From assembly GCF_947491715.1 (NCBI RefSeq), contig NZ_CANLKR010000010.1:62001-126000 (forward strand): DNA of 64,000 bases, written 5' to 3'. The stretch's first letter is position 1. Each line of letters starts with the position of its first letter. A program made the position numbers and the translations under genes. Below the pieces are notes generated by a model, which worked only from the letters and a program-made list of their open reading frames with translations, ran no database searches and had not been told where the DNA came from. Positions 15,404 through 25,868 of this stretch are shown here, one piece after another. This DNA comes from an uncultured Shewanella sp. Lineage in GTDB: Bacteria > Pseudomonadota > Gammaproteobacteria > Enterobacterales > Shewanellaceae.

Positions 15404-16939
15404 TTAGGCTTGTTGTTTTTGTAAGCGATACAGCCATTGGCCGTATAAGAAGATCCCAACCGCTGAAATGGCACCAATAGCGCCGATAATATACCAAGCC
15501 ATGCCGATATCATGGGTATTATAAAGTAACTGTGTTAATTGCTTAGCGGGTTCACCGGTATAGGCGACTAAGGTATCAAAGGCTTCCCCTTGTGGAATGG
15601 CAGTAATGGCATTGTCACTCATTCCTCGCTCGGCTAACAGTTCTCTTGAAAAACGCTCTTTGGAAGCAAAATGCTCGTACAGTTTAGGGCCAAAATAACC
15701 TTCTAACCCCCAGCCTATACCTTGAGGTAACATGACAAAGCCTAAGTACATGGCTTTTTTACCTTCTGGCGCGATATTACCCATGAATTCGTTTTTCTTC
15801 GGGCTTATCATCATTTCACCAATGGAAAATAAGGCGATGGCGAGCACTATCATCCACGCAGCATTAGTCGCTCCAATAAAGACAAAGGCGAGAATACTGA
15901 ATAAACAGCCCACTAACATGGCGCTGGTAATACGGTATTTAGCGGTTAAGGCTGCAATGAGAAAACAGCTGGTCATGATCATGCCGGCATTGAGGTTGAG
16001 CATACCTTCAGGCATCACTTTGGTGCCGGCATTATCTAGACCTAACCAAAATTGTAAGAAGCCATTATTGGTGCCCGTTTCGCCAAATAAGCTAGTGACA
16101 ATCACACTGGTATCCACCCACTCGGCAATGTGAATGGGGAGCACATCAAATAAGGCATTAAATAAAAACCAGAAACCGGCAAAAACGAGCATGTAGTAGA
16201 TTACGACAGGTTTTTTGAGTTCATTTAAAGCATCTTTCCAGAGCACCTCTTGTTTAAGCTCACCTGATTTTATTTTGGCGTTGCGGGCTAATCTTTCGGC
16301 TTTTTCAGGCTCTTTATAAGCCAGTAACAATAAAAGGTTGCATGAAATGATTGCAGCGCAGGCAAAAAATACATTGTCCCAAGACAATTGGCGCATATGA
16401 ACCGCCACTAGAGGGCCTAAGAATCCGCCGATATTGACCACTTGATAGAAAATACCCCATGCCATTGATGAGTTATTACGATTGGTGGAAAGGACAAGGG
16501 TGCCTTGAATGCCGGGTTTGAAAATACCCGTTCCCCCAGCGAGTAACATGGCGCCGATTAAAAATCCCCAAAAACTGGGGAAAAAGGCCATGACTAAATA
16601 GCCTGAGATTTTAATCAAAGTAGAGACAAAAATGGTTTCTTTGTAGCCGACTCTATCGGAGATACCGCCGGTAAAGACAGGAATAAAGGTTTGCATGAGT
16701 GCCCAAGCTGAAATGATCACGCCATAATCACTTAAACTGATCCCTAGACCACCTGCAGAGCTGGGTGCTTTGGCATACAGGCCTGCACTGGCTTTCACTC
16801 CATAGTAAGCAATACGTTCGATGAGCTCCATGCCACCGACCATCCAAAAAATATAACTTAAGCTGGCAATGGATGCCCACATGCCCAGTTGTTTGACTTC
16901 ACGCAGATCATTACCTGAGTGGGAAATACTTTGACTCAT
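15404..16939 (-). CDS. MFS transporter, POT/peptide-transporter-like
   Basis: 511 residues, with about 12 or more transmembrane helices. The N-terminal helix has the POT-type signature ELIERIAYYGVKA (compare ExxERFxYYG), in which the glutamates and arginine couple proton movement. GIFKPGIQGTL matches the POT G-x-F-K-P segment, and GGISDRVGYK is the MFS loop 2-3 motif. Probably a proton-driven importer of di/tripeptides or a related solute. The Phe of the POT signature is Ile and an insert of about 50 residues lies between the last helices, so specificity is open. It is monocistronic. Confidence 0.72.
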   Translation of the reverse strand: MSQSISHSGNDLREVKQLGMWASIASLSYIFWMVGGMELIERIAYYGVKASAGLYAKAPSSAGGLGISLSDYGVIISAWALMQTFIPVFTGGISDRVGYKETIFVSTLIKISGYLVMAFFPSFWGFLIGAMLLAGGTGIFKPGIQGTLVLSTNRNNSSMAWGIFYQVVNIGGFLGPLVAVHMRQLSWDNVFFACAAIISCNLLLLLAYKEPEKAERLARNAKIKSGELKQEVLWKDALNELKKPVVIYYMLVFAGFWFLFNALFDVLPIHIAEWVDTSVIVTSLFGETGTNNGFLQFWLGLDNAGTKVMPEGMLNLNAGMIMTSCFLIAALTAKYRITSAMLVGCLFSILAFVFIGATNAAWMIVLAIALFSIGEMMISPKKNEFMGNIAPEGKKAMYLGFVMLPQGIGWGLEGYFGPKLYEHFASKERFSRELLAERGMSDNAITAIPQGEAFDTLVAYTGEPAKQLTQLLYNTHDIGMAWYIIGAIGAISAVGIFLYGQWLYRLQKQQA

Positions 16940-17375
16940 CTTGTCTTACCCCAAATTATCTCAAAACGGATTTATCCTCATCGACCTGATGACAGGTTGC
17001 GATTGATTGAATAAGTGTTAACGTTTGAGGGATGATGTGTTTTTTTTGTTTTAGGTTGGTTACTTTACCTAATTTTTACCGAAAACACTAACTTTGGCTG
17101 CTGGCAGGGCGAGTCATCAAGTCCTGTTAGCTATAGCCAGATGAGTACGTCATTGTGTAGGTGGCTATTTTTGGGGGGAGAGGGGAGCTTCGTTAATTTC
17201 TGCATTGGAAGTTTCAGTATTCTCTTTTATTCACAGCTTTACAGCTGTATTTTACTCAGCTGTAAATAATAAAAACCTGTGATATTAAGATATCACAGGT
17301 TTTTGTGTGTTACTTTTTATCGGTTAACGATAGCAGTTTGGCGTCATACTTCGTTTTATTTTTAAACCATCTACT
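16940..17375. other. Intergenic region between MFS gene and valS
   Basis: 436 bases. It holds the promoter region of the MFS gene at its left end and the valS terminator hairpin (17271-17304). The middle has a T- and G-rich stretch (near 17165-17190) with no feature I can support. Confidence 0.5.
17271..17304 (-). terminator. Rho-independent terminator downstream of valS
   Basis: A perfect 15-base stem, AAAAACCTGTGATAT against ATATCACAGGTTTTT, with a TAAG tetraloop. Read on the minus strand it ends in TTTTTATTATTT, about 70 bases after the valS stop. It can also act on the plus strand. Confidence 0.88.
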
Positions 17376-20261
17376 TTAACTTTCTAATTTGGCCAGTTCT
17401 GCTTTTTGTTCTGTCAACTTATCGATATCACGCTGATATTCAGCTTGCTTTGCGCGCTCTTTTTCAATGACGGCAGCAGGCGCTTTAGCCACAAACCCTT
17501 GGTTTGAAAGTTTTTTATCGATACGTGCAAATTCATTAGCGGCTTTATCCAGCTGTTTATCAATACGGGCCATTTCAGCCGCGACATCAATAAGACCTGC
17601 CATTGGAATAAGCAGTTCCATATTACCAATAAGTTGAGTGCTTGACATTGGGGCGACATCATCAGCTTCCAGTACTGTCATTGACTCAAGTTTTGCAAGC
17701 GTAGTGAAGAAGGTCTGATTTGCATTCAAGCGTGCTTTATCTTGAGCGCTGACGCCTTTGAGTAATGCGTTTAATGGTTTTGACGGAGCAATGTTCAATT
17801 CTGCACGAATGTTACGAACAGCGATAATCACTTGTTTGACCCATTCAATATCTTGCATTGCTGCTTCATCAACAAGGTCAGCTTGATATTCAGGAAAAGC
17901 ACTGAGCATAATGCTGGCTTTCGAAGCCTGTTTACCTAGAGCAAGTGGTTTAACCCGTTGCCAAATGGTCTCAGTGATATAAGGCATGATCGGATGCATC
18001 AAACGCTGCATGGCTTCAAGTACAGTGATTAATGTGTGGCGTGTGCCACGCAATTCACTTTCGCTGCCATTTTGCATAACGGGTTTAGTTAGCTCTAAAT
18101 ACCAGTCACAGAATTGGTTCCAAGTGAACTCATACAAGGTATTGGCGGCTAAATCAAAGCGGTAATTGGCCATGTGTTCTTCAAAAGCTTTGACCGTTTG
18201 ATTAAATAAGCTTGTGATCCAGCGATCAGCCAGTGACAAAGTCAGTTCACCGCTTAGATCCCCCCTATCATCAATACCGCAATCTTCACCTTCGGTATTC
18301 ATTAATACATAACGTGAAGCATTCCAGATTTTATTACAGAAGCTGCGATATCCGTCAAGACGTTTCATATCCCAGTTAATGTCGCGGCCCGTTGAGGCCA
18401 TAGAGGCTAAGGTGAAGCGCAGGGCGTCAGTTCCGTGGGCTTCAATGCCTTCGCTAAATTCTTTGCGGGTACTTTTTTCAATTTTTGCAGCAAGCTTAGG
18501 CTGCATCATATTACCGGTGCGCTTTTCCACTAAGGCTTCAAGATCAATGCCGTCAATCATGTCGAGAGGATCGAGCACGTTGCCTTTGGATTTTGACATC
18601 TTGTTGCCCGCTTCATCACGGATAAGCCCAGTGACATAAACCGTTTTAAAGGGGACTTGAGGTTTACCGTTTTCATCTTTGATAAAGTGCATAGTCATCA
18701 TGATCATGCGGGCGACCCAGAAGAAAATAATATCAAACCCTGTGACCAAAACATCGGTTGGATGAAATGCTTTTAAATCGTCAGTGTTCTCAGGCCAGCC
18801 TAACGTAGCAAAGGTCCATAAGGCTGAGCTAAACCAAGTATCGAGTACGTCGTTATCTTGGCGCAACACGATATGGCTTTCAAGCTTATACTTAGTGCGC
18901 ACTTCATCTTCATCGCGGCCCACATAGACCTTGCCTGCTTCATCGTACCAAGCAGGAATGCGGTGTCCCCACCAAAGCTGGCGAGAAATACACCAATCCT
19001 GAATATCGCGCATCCAAGAGTTGTACATGTTCTCATATTGTTGAGGCACAAATTTGATATCGCCATTGTCGACGGCTTCCATGGCGGTTTTGGCCATAGG
19101 GGCAACAGAGACGTACCATTGGTCGGTTAACAGCGGTTCGATGACGACACCTGAACGGTCGCCATAAGGCACTTTTAACCCGTGAGGTTTGATTTCACCC
19201 AGTAAACCTAAGGTGTCGAGTTCTTCTATGACTAAGTTACGGGCTTTAAATCTATCAAGGCCTGCGTATTGCTCAGGCAGTGAGTTATCCAGTGTATTGT
19301 TGCTGCTGCCATCGGTATTGACGACTTCGGCACTGCTGCGAATGGCCGCATCAATCGTCAATACATTAAACATGGGTAATGCATGACGTTTACCGACTTC
19401 GTAATCGTTAAAATCATGAGCAGGAGTAATTTTGACACAACCTGTGCCAAATTCCATGTCGACATAATCGTCGCTAATAATAGGAATGAGGCGGTTAACG
19501 ATGGGAAGGTGAACAAATTTACCAATCAGTGATTGATAGCGCTCGTCATCAGGGTGAACGGCAACCGCACTGTCACCTAATAGGGTTTCAGGACGCGTTG
19601 TGGCAATTTCAAGGTAATCTTTGCCATCGCTGGTTAACGCCCCTTCGGCGAGGGGGTAACGGAAGTGCCACATGCTGCCTTGTTTTTCTTTGTTTTCGAC
19701 TTCTAAGTCTGAAATGGCAGTGTGTAATGCAGGATCCCAGTTAACTAAACGTTTGCCGCGATAAATGAGTTCATCATCATATAGTCTGACGAACACTTCT
19801 TGCACGGCGGCTGACATGCCGTCATCCATAGTGAAACGTTCGCGATCCCAATCAACCGAGGCGCCTAAGCGGCGTAATTGTTTGGTTATGGTGCCGCCAG
19901 ACTGGGCTTTCCAGTCCCAAATACGGTCGATAAAGTTTTCACGTCCAAGATCGTGACGACTTTTACCTTCTTCGTTGGCAAGCTTACGCTCAACCAGCAT
20001 TTGAGTGGCAATACCTGCATGATCGGTACCCACTTGCCACAGTGTTTTTTTACCTTTCATACGCTGATAACGGGTCAGCGTATCCATTATGGTGTCTTGA
20101 AAAGCATGCCCCATGTGTAAGCTACCTGTCACATTTGGTGGCGGGATCATGATGCAATAGTGACCTTGGGACGCGTCGCCCTGAGGTTTAAAGTAACCTT
20201 GCTCTTCCCAGTTCTGATAAAGAGCTTGTTCAATGGACTGCGGGTGATATGTTTTTTCCAT
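17376..20261 (-). CDS. valS: Valyl-tRNA synthetase
   Basis: 961 residues, close to E. coli ValS (951). The class I HIGH motif is in [16 protein letters not shown] (about residues 40-55). The zinc-free editing domain (CP1) follows, with [15 protein letters not shown] is in [15 protein letters not shown]. An anticodon-binding domain and the valine-specific C-terminal coiled coil ([20 protein letters not shown] ... [17 protein letters not shown]) complete it. It charges tRNA-Val and edits mischarged threonine. holC lies 15 bases upstream in the same direction and pepA before that, the conserved pepA-holC-valS operon. Confidence 0.97.
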   Translation of the reverse strand: MEKTYHPQSIEQALYQNWEEQGYFKPQGDASQGHYCIMIPPPNVTGSLHMGHAFQDTIMDTLTRYQRMKGKKTLWQVGTDHAGIATQMLVERKLANEEGKSRHDLGRENFIDRIWDWKAQSGGTITKQLRRLGASVDWDRERFTMDDGMSAAVQEVFVRLYDDELIYRGKRLVNWDPALHTAISDLEVENKEKQGSMWHFRYPLAEGALTSDGKDYLEIATTRPETLLGDSAVAVHPDDERYQSLIGKFVHLPIVNRLIPIISDDYVDMEFGTGCVKITPAHDFNDYEVGKRHALPMFNVLTIDAAIRSSAEVVNTDGSSNNTLDNSLPEQYAGLDRFKARNLVIEELDTLGLLGEIKPHGLKVPYGDRSGVVIEPLLTDQWYVSVAPMAKTAMEAVDNGDIKFVPQQYENMYNSWMRDIQDWCISRQLWWGHRIPAWYDEAGKVYVGRDEDEVRTKYKLESHIVLRQDNDVLDTWFSSALWTFATLGWPENTDDLKAFHPTDVLVTGFDIIFFWVARMIMMTMHFIKDENGKPQVPFKTVYVTGLIRDEAGNKMSKSKGNVLDPLDMIDGIDLEALVEKRTGNMMQPKLAAKIEKSTRKEFSEGIEAHGTDALRFTLASMASTGRDINWDMKRLDGYRSFCNKIWNASRYVLMNTEGEDCGIDDRGDLSGELTLSLADRWITSLFNQTVKAFEEHMANYRFDLAANTLYEFTWNQFCDWYLELTKPVMQNGSESELRGTRHTLITVLEAMQRLMHPIMPYITETIWQRVKPLALGKQASKASIMLSAFPEYQADLVDEAAMQDIEWVKQVIIAVRNIRAELNIAPSKPLNALLKGVSAQDKARLNANQTFFTTLAKLESMTVLEADDVAPMSSTQLIGNMELLIPMAGLIDVAAEMARIDKQLDKAANEFARIDKKLSNQGFVAKAPAAVIEKERAKQAEYQRDIDKLTEQKAELAKLES

Positions 20262-20276
20262 GGGTTCGTGTGCTTC

Positions 20277-20747
20277 TCAAACTAAATTAAGGGGGTGTGT
20301 TGCTAAATCTTGGGTCGCCAGTGCGATATTCAAGGTACGATACTGATGGTATCTTAGCCTGGCTTGTGCCTTATGGGCTTTATCATTGGCAACAAAATCG
20401 ACAATCTGGCCAAAGTTTACCGCAAATGAGGGGACTTGGTCTGCAAGATTGATCAATTGATGGCGATTTTTATTGGGGCCGATAGGATCGGTACCGATTT
20501 CAACGGGCGCGCCCGTTGCTGGCCCTTCACCTTTTAGATTATGCGGAACAAAGCTACTTGGGGGATATTGCCAAAGTAATTCATCAATGGCATAAGCTTG
20601 TTCTTTGTTATCACAATGAATATAGACGCTTTGTTGTTTTTTGAAAGTGTGCTGAGCCAATTCACAAGCTAAGTGATAGACAGGATTAAGGTCTATCGAG
20701 CCCGTTGATGATGGCGGTGGCAACAAGTAAAACAGCGCTTGGGTCAT
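20277..20747 (-). CDS. holC: DNA polymerase III chi subunit
   Basis: 156 residues, slightly longer than E. coli HolC (147). The N-terminus QALFYLLPPPSS, the helix HLACELAQHTFKKQQSVYIHCDNKEQAYAIDELLWQ and SFVPHNLKGEGPATGAPVEIG are the conserved chi blocks. Chi links the clamp loader (through psi) to single-stranded-DNA-binding protein on the lagging strand. It lies between pepA and valS, as in most gammaproteobacteria. Confidence 0.92.
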   Translation of the reverse strand: MTQALFYLLPPPSSTGSIDLNPVYHLACELAQHTFKKQQSVYIHCDNKEQAYAIDELLWQYPPSSFVPHNLKGEGPATGAPVEIGTDPIGPNKNRHQLINLADQVPSFAVNFGQIVDFVANDKAHKAQARLRYHQYRTLNIALATQDLATHPLNLV

Positions 20748-20885
20748 TGGAGTGCATTCTATTGGGATTAAGGGTTAACGGGGTATTGTACACTGAAAAT
20801 TGAGAGGTTCCCAAAAGTGTTTTTATTTTCAACACATTTTTTATTGGGAAGTATCACGTGCTTCAATTTTGCCTTTTGGTCAGTA

Positions 20886-20936
20886 TTTATTCCCGTACTG
20901 ATTAAAATATAGGCTTTCAATCAGTTCGGGAATAAA
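20886..20936 (-). terminator. Stem-loop downstream of pepA
   Basis: TTTATTCCCGTACTGATT (20886-20903) pairs with AATCAGTTCGGGAATAAA (20919-20936), 18 pairs with one mismatch and a 15-base loop, about 50 bases after the pepA stop. It is a likely terminator or attenuating structure before holC-valS. No long U-run follows. Confidence 0.55.
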
Positions 20937-20986
20937 ACCGTTAAGTTAAAATCAACGCCATGATTTTATGTTCAATAAAGGCGTGA

Positions 20987-22498
20987 TTACTCGCCGCCTT
21001 GTTCGATACCAGCGCGGTTAATTAAAAACTGGCTTAGTAATGGCACAGGTCGTCCAGTTGAGCCTTTATTGGCACCACTGTTCCAAGCCGTTCCTGCCAC
21101 ATCTAAATGCGCCCAATGGTATTTCTTGGCGAAACGGGACAAGAAGCATGCTGCTGTGATGGAACCTGCTGCTCGCCCACCTAAGTTAGTCATATCAGCA
21201 AAAGGACTTTCCAGTAACTCTTGATACTCATCCCATAATGGCATACGCCACGCTCTATCACCGCTTTGTTCACCGGCATTGAGTAATTCATGAGCGAGGG
21301 GGTTATGGCTGGAGAATAGGCCTGATGCATGTTTACCTAATGCGACAACGCAAGCGCCCGTTAACGTTGCTGTATCGACAACGAGTTCGGGATCGAAGCG
21401 TTCAACATAAGTTAATACATCACACAATACCAACCGACCTTCTGCGTCAGTATTTAACACTTCAACCGTTTGCCCTGACATGGTGGTGAGTACGTCACCT
21501 GGACGATAAGCATTACTGGATGGCATGTTTTCACATCCAGCAAGAATACCAATCACATTGACGGGTAACTTCATTTCACACAGTGCTTTCATGGTGCCAA
21601 TGACACCTGCTGCGCCGCCCATATCATATTTCATTTCATCCATGGCTTCGCCAGGTTTCAATGAAATACCGCCTGAATCAAAGGTTAGCCCTTTGCCAAT
21701 GAGGACGATAGGTTTCTCATCACTTTTTACAGCGCCCTTGTATTCCATAATGGTCATAATGGATTCATTATGGCTGCCGCGACCTACGGCCAAGTATGAG
21801 TTCATTTCTAACTTAGCCATTTGCTCTTCACCTATGGTGGAGACGGTTAAGCTTTCATGGGTTTCTGCCAATTGGCGTGCTTGAGAGGCTAAATAAGCAG
21901 GATTACAAATGTTCGGTGGCATGTTGGCCACGTCTCGACATAAGTGCATACCGCTTGAAATGGCGAGACCATGCTCAATGGCACGCTCTCCAACAGTCAG
22001 CTCCCTTCGTGTGGGAACATTGAAAACAAGCTTACGTAACGGACGGCGAGTTTCCCCTTTGCGGGTTTTTAATGTGTCAAAACTGTATAGACTATTTTGT
22101 GTTGTTTCTAAGGCTTCACGTACTTTCCAGTATGTATCACGCCCTTTTACATGTAACTCGGTCAGGAAACATACTGCTTCCATGGAGCCCGTTTCATTTA
22201 GGGTATTAATGGTTTTGGTAATAATTTGCTTATATTGACGTTCGTCTAACTCTCTTTCTTTACCACACCCCACTAATAATACTCGTTCGCTGAGTACATT
22301 TGGCACGTGATGTAATAAGAGCATTTGCCCTGGCTTACCTTCTAAGTCCCCACGACGTAATAGGTTACTGATATAACCTTCACTGATTTTATCCAGTTGC
22401 TCGGCAATACCTGATAAACGTCGAGGTTCGTATACGCCGACAACGATACAAGCTGAGCGTTGCTTCTCTGGGCTACCGCTCTTTACACTAAACTCCAT
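20987..22498 (-). CDS. pepA: Leucyl aminopeptidase PepA (M17)
   Basis: 503 residues, the same as the E. coli protein. The N-terminal macro-like domain is followed by the M17 catalytic domain. The metal-binding segment is [18 protein letters not shown] (about residues 265-282), and the signature [10 protein letters not shown] (about 348-357) holds two further metal ligands and the catalytic Arg. It cleaves N-terminal Leu and other residues. The E. coli protein also binds DNA as an accessory factor in XerCD recombination and as a carAB repressor. First gene of the pepA-holC-valS group and divergent from lptF. Confidence 0.96.
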   Translation of the reverse strand: MEFSVKSGSPEKQRSACIVVGVYEPRRLSGIAEQLDKISEGYISNLLRRGDLEGKPGQMLLLHHVPNVLSERVLLVGCGKERELDERQYKQIITKTINTLNETGSMEAVCFLTELHVKGRDTYWKVREALETTQNSLYSFDTLKTRKGETRRPLRKLVFNVPTRRELTVGERAIEHGLAISSGMHLCRDVANMPPNICNPAYLASQARQLAETHESLTVSTIGEEQMAKLEMNSYLAVGRGSHNESIMTIMEYKGAVKSDEKPIVLIGKGLTFDSGGISLKPGEAMDEMKYDMGGAAGVIGTMKALCEMKLPVNVIGILAGCENMPSSNAYRPGDVLTTMSGQTVEVLNTDAEGRLVLCDVLTYVERFDPELVVDTATLTGACVVALGKHASGLFSSHNPLAHELLNAGEQSGDRAWRMPLWDEYQELLESPFADMTNLGGRAAGSITAACFLSRFAKKYHWAHLDVAGTAWNSGANKGSTGRPVPLLSQFLINRAGIEQGGE

Positions 22499-22721
22499 GA
22501 GCTCTCCTAGATTCTTAAAGACAAATTTTATTATTTATTGGATAATGTCTGCTTGTGCCCCAAAATGGGGACTAAATATGGCACACCAAAAGTGATTTTC
22601 TCTGGTGTATTGTTGACCACGTTTAGCCATTGTTGGTTGCAAAACGACTAAAAGTAGACAGTCTACATGAAAGTTGGGTTGATACCAGCATAAATGAAAG
22701 TTTAGAGAGTGTATCCTACTT

Positions 22722-23834
22722 GTGATTGTACTTAGATACTTGATTAGCGAAGTTTTAAAAGCACAGATAGCCGTATTGCTCGTTTTGCTGGCTATTTTTA
22801 TTAGTCAACAGTTTGTTCGCGTGCTGGCGGATGCCTCTGATGGTGATTTTCCTGCCTCCCTAGTGGCAACTTTATTAGGGCTTAATATGCCTTTCTTAGC
22901 GGTGTTGGTTATTCCGTTAAGTTTATTTTTGGGGATCTTGCTTGCACATGGGCGAATGTACTCTGAAAATGAAATGGTTATTTTTCATGGCGTCGGAGTA
23001 AGCGAATGGTATATCACTCGAGTGACACTATTAATCGCTTTAGTGAATCTTATTATCACTGGCTTTTTGTCACTTTATGTCACGCCTTGGGCCGAGGAGA
23101 AACAGAACCAAGTGCTAGAACATGCGCAATCCGAAGCTGGATTAGCGGCATTGACGGCAGGGCGTTTTCAGACCAGCCCAGATGGACGAGCAGTGTTATT
23201 TGTTGAGAAGATTGGCCGAGATAATTCACTGAGTAAAGTGTTTGTTGCGCAGCTTCCTGAAAAAAATGATGACACCGGAACGAGTAATGTGGTGGTGGCA
23301 AAAAGTGGCAGTGTGATTGAAGACGCGAGCGGCGCTCAGCGGTTAGAGTTATCCGATGGGGTGAGTTACCAAGGCAGTCCAAAAGCGCTTGACTATCAAG
23401 TCACGGATTTTGGTGGTTATCAAATGCAGATTAAAGAGCAAGAAGTGGATCAGCGTCGTCGTAAGCTTTCGTCTTTACCATTAGCGAAATTAATGGCGAT
23501 AGACTCCCCGCAAGCAACGGCTGAGTTTCATTGGCGATTGGCGATTCCACTGGCTATTCCGTTAATGACCTTAATCGCCGTTCCTATGTCGAGGGTGAAC
23601 AATCGTCAAGGTAAGTTTGCCAAGATGTTACCTGCTATTTTGTTATATTTAGGGTATTTTGGCTTGATGGTTGCGGGCAGAAAAGCACTAGAAGATGATG
23701 TTATTCCTGCATATTTAGGCATGTGGTGGATCCATGCTTCGGCCTTATTTATTGGGTTAATATTATTGAGTAAGGAAAGGCCATGGGGCAGTAAGTTGTT
23801 AGCCTATTTTAAACGTAAAAAGGCGACTGCATGA
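22722..23834 (+). CDS. lptF: LPS export ABC permease LptF
   Basis: 370 residues from a GTG at 22722 (MIVLRYLISEVLKAQ), which aligns with the start of E. coli LptF. Three N-terminal transmembrane helices (about 15-37, 53-78, 99-122) are followed by a periplasmic beta-jellyroll (about 130-260) and three C-terminal helices (about 272-292, 303-320, 332-350). With LptG and the ATPase LptB it extracts LPS from the inner membrane and hands it to LptC/LptA. It overlaps lptG by four bases (ATGA), indicating coupled translation. Confidence 0.93.
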   Translation: MIVLRYLISEVLKAQIAVLLVLLAIFISQQFVRVLADASDGDFPASLVATLLGLNMPFLAVLVIPLSLFLGILLAHGRMYSENEMVIFHGVGVSEWYITRVTLLIALVNLIITGFLSLYVTPWAEEKQNQVLEHAQSEAGLAALTAGRFQTSPDGRAVLFVEKIGRDNSLSKVFVAQLPEKNDDTGTSNVVVAKSGSVIEDASGAQRLELSDGVSYQGSPKALDYQVTDFGGYQMQIKEQEVDQRRRKLSSLPLAKLMAIDSPQATAEFHWRLAIPLAIPLMTLIAVPMSRVNNRQGKFAKMLPAILLYLGYFGLMVAGRKALEDDVIPAYLGMWWIHASALFIGLILLSKERPWGSKLLAYFKRKKATA

Positions 23835-24889
23835 GAATTCTAGATTTTTATATTGCGAGAACTATTATTAGCAGTTCGGCACTCTGTCTGCTTATTTTAA
23901 CGGGTTTATCAGGCATTATTAAATGGGTTGATCAACTTAGACTTGTCGGGCGTGGCACATATACTATGCTTGATGCGGGGATTTACGTACTTTACCTTAT
24001 TCCTCGCGATGTCGAGATGTTTTTCCCTATGGCAGTACTATTAGGTGCCCTTATAGGTATGGGGATGATGGCATCGAATTCTGAGCTTGTGGTGATGCAG
24101 TCGTCGGGCTTATCTCGTTTGCAAATTGCCATGTCGGCCATGAAGACGGCAATCCCGTTAATGGTATTGGTGATGATGTTAGGTGAATGGGGTGCCCCAG
24201 CAGCAGAGCTTAAAGCGAAGGAACGACAAGCAATCAAAACATCAGGGGGGAGTTTTATCAAATCTAAACAAGGTATTTGGGCGCGAGATGACGGCTTGTT
24301 TGTGAATATTGGTCAAGTGGTTGATGTAGATAAATTAAGTAATGTGACCTTATATCAATTTGATGATACTTTACATTTAATTCGGACGGTTAATGCGCAG
24401 ACTGCCACTTACGTTAATAATCTTTGGCAGTTACATGACGTTGAAACAACCTCTTTTACTGCAGATAAAATTAAAGTTAATCATGAGGATAACGATGTTT
24501 GGCGGTCGACTTTAACTCCTGATAAATTAACCGTTGTCTCAGTAAAGCCTGAATCATTATCCATTCAAGGCTTGTTAGGCTATTTAGACTATTTAAAGAC
24601 AAACCATCAAGCGGCTGAGCGTTATGAATTAGCGTTATGGCGAAAGCTAATGCAGCCCGTTACGGTTGCTGTTATGATGTTAGTGGCGCTATCGTTTGTA
24701 TTTGGGCCGCTGAGAACAGCGACTATGGGAGCGCGTGTTTTATTAGGTGTGGTGGCTGGATTTAGCTTTTATATTTGCAGCGAAATTTTTGGCCCTCTCA
24801 GTATTGTTTATGGCTTACCCGCTTATTTGAGTGCGGGTATGCCAGCGCTTATTTTCAGTGTAGGTGCGTTATATTTTATTCGAAAATAA
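23831..24889 (+). CDS. lptG: LPS export ABC permease LptG
   Basis: 352 residues, paralogous to LptF. The N-terminus RILDFYIARTIISSSALCLLIL starts TM1. DAGIYVLYLIPRDVEMFFPMAVLLGALIGMG covers the lateral-gate region that carries LPS-contacting residues in characterised homologues. A periplasmic jellyroll follows (about 130-265), and VMMLVALSFVFGPLRTATMGARV is the conserved coupling segment with LptB. The start overlaps the lptF stop. A bidirectional terminator follows at 24906. Confidence 0.93.
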   Translation: MRILDFYIARTIISSSALCLLILTGLSGIIKWVDQLRLVGRGTYTMLDAGIYVLYLIPRDVEMFFPMAVLLGALIGMGMMASNSELVVMQSSGLSRLQIAMSAMKTAIPLMVLVMMLGEWGAPAAELKAKERQAIKTSGGSFIKSKQGIWARDDGLFVNIGQVVDVDKLSNVTLYQFDDTLHLIRTVNAQTATYVNNLWQLHDVETTSFTADKIKVNHEDNDVWRSTLTPDKLTVVSVKPESLSIQGLLGYLDYLKTNHQAAERYELALWRKLMQPVTVAVMMLVALSFVFGPLRTATMGARVLLGVVAGFSFYICSEIFGPLSIVYGLPAYLSAGMPALIFSVGALYFIRK

Positions 24890-24905
24890 AATCTATTATC
24901 GCGAT

Positions 24906-24936
24906 AAAAAATGGCATCATATCGATGCCATTTTTT
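24906..24936. terminator. Bidirectional rho-independent terminator lptG / RDD
   Basis: AAAAAATGGCATC (24906-24918) and GATGCCATTTTTT (24924-24936) form a perfect 13-base stem with a 5-base loop, flanked by A- and T-runs. It ends the lptFG transcript on the plus strand and the RDD transcript on the minus strand. Confidence 0.9.
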
Positions 24937-24951
24937 ATTGGAAAGGTGAGC

Positions 24952-25500
24952 TTAAACGCCGCGCCAATTGCGTAATTGATTGGCTTCAATTGATAATACG
25001 ACTATCTCTGAACGTGTCATGCTGTCTTGTAGCGCTAATTTGTCGGTGTTAAGCAAAATCCAAAGGTTACCCAATCCCAATAGAGAGTAAATTAAACGAG
25101 CACTGGCGGTGATCATGCTTAAACTTTGGCCGTTGGGATGTTGTACTTTAAGGCGCCAAGCTCGCATGCCTAAAGTTTGACCGCCATAGCTCCAAAAGCA
25201 GATATAGAAAAGACTGACGCAAAGTACTAACCAAAACTGGTAGAGGCTTTTATATAAATCAGTGCCATTGAGTAGATCGGAAACATGTTCAAACCCCTTC
25301 ATGTCGAGCAAGTTAAGTGAAACAAGTCCGGTAAAAATGCCAAAACCGATAGCGCCTGCAATCATATAGACGGCAACGGCCAGAAGTGCGTCATAAATGA
25401 TGGCACCTAAGCGTCTAAAGAAACTGGCTCTGGGAAAATTAGCATGTTCGCTATTTCCCCTAATGGTTTGTGGTGGGGGATTGGCTTTAATCTTTTTCAT
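24952..25500 (-). CDS. RDD-family membrane protein
   Basis: 182 residues. The RDD domain starts at SFFRRLGAIIYDALLAVAVYMIAGAIGF (about 26-53), with the family's Arg and Asp in the first helix. A second helix is FWLVLCVSLFYICFWSYGGQTLGMRAWRLKV, and a third lies near ARLIYSLLGLGNLWILL. RDD proteins are small inner-membrane proteins; some are implicated in ion exchange. The exact role is unknown. It is followed upstream by the DUF2960 gene only 11 bases away, so both may share a transcript. Confidence 0.85.
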   Translation of the reverse strand: MKKIKANPPPQTIRGNSEHANFPRASFFRRLGAIIYDALLAVAVYMIAGAIGFGIFTGLVSLNLLDMKGFEHVSDLLNGTDLYKSLYQFWLVLCVSLFYICFWSYGGQTLGMRAWRLKVQHPNGQSLSMITASARLIYSLLGLGNLWILLNTDKLALQDSMTRSEIVVLSIEANQLRNWRGV

Positions 25501-25511
25501 AATTGTGACTT

Positions 25512-25769
25512 CTATTCATTCGTGTGTGGGTCATCTTTGACAAAATAAATATCACTGAAACCAAATCGGGCAAATTCTTTTGTTCTAAAATCTTTTACAG
25601 CGGCGCCACCTTTTGAGGTCATGGCGATTTGTTGTTCCATTGCTAAATAATTAGTAAGATCAATGCCCTCTTCAGCAGCAATGGCTTCATACATATCGTG
25701 ATAGACATCATAAGCAAAGTTGATTTCTTTTCGTTGGTTTTTATATTTATAGGTGATCTTGCGGGCCAT
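25512..25769 (-). CDS. DUF2960 family protein
   Basis: 85 residues from the ATG at 25767-25769 (MARKITYKYKNQRKEINFAY). The reading frame is open farther upstream but the family starts here. The conserved segments are the N-terminal MARxITYxYK, the middle YEAIAAEEGIDLTNYLAMEQQ and AVKDFRTKEFARFGFSDIYFVK. No signal peptide or membrane helix is present, so it is cytoplasmic. Function is unknown; the family is known to me only from marine gammaproteobacteria such as Vibrio and Shewanella. Confidence 0.7.
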   Translation of the reverse strand: MARKITYKYKNQRKEINFAYDVYHDMYEAIAAEEGIDLTNYLAMEQQIAMTSKGGAAVKDFRTKEFARFGFSDIYFVKDDPHTNE

Positions 25770-25868
25770 GATGTTTATCCTAGCAGTGGCTGAAAATATA
25801 AAGTGGCTTTGTTTGATGCAAAACCACTGGGCATTATACTGCATTTATTCCAAGGTGAGTGGGTTATG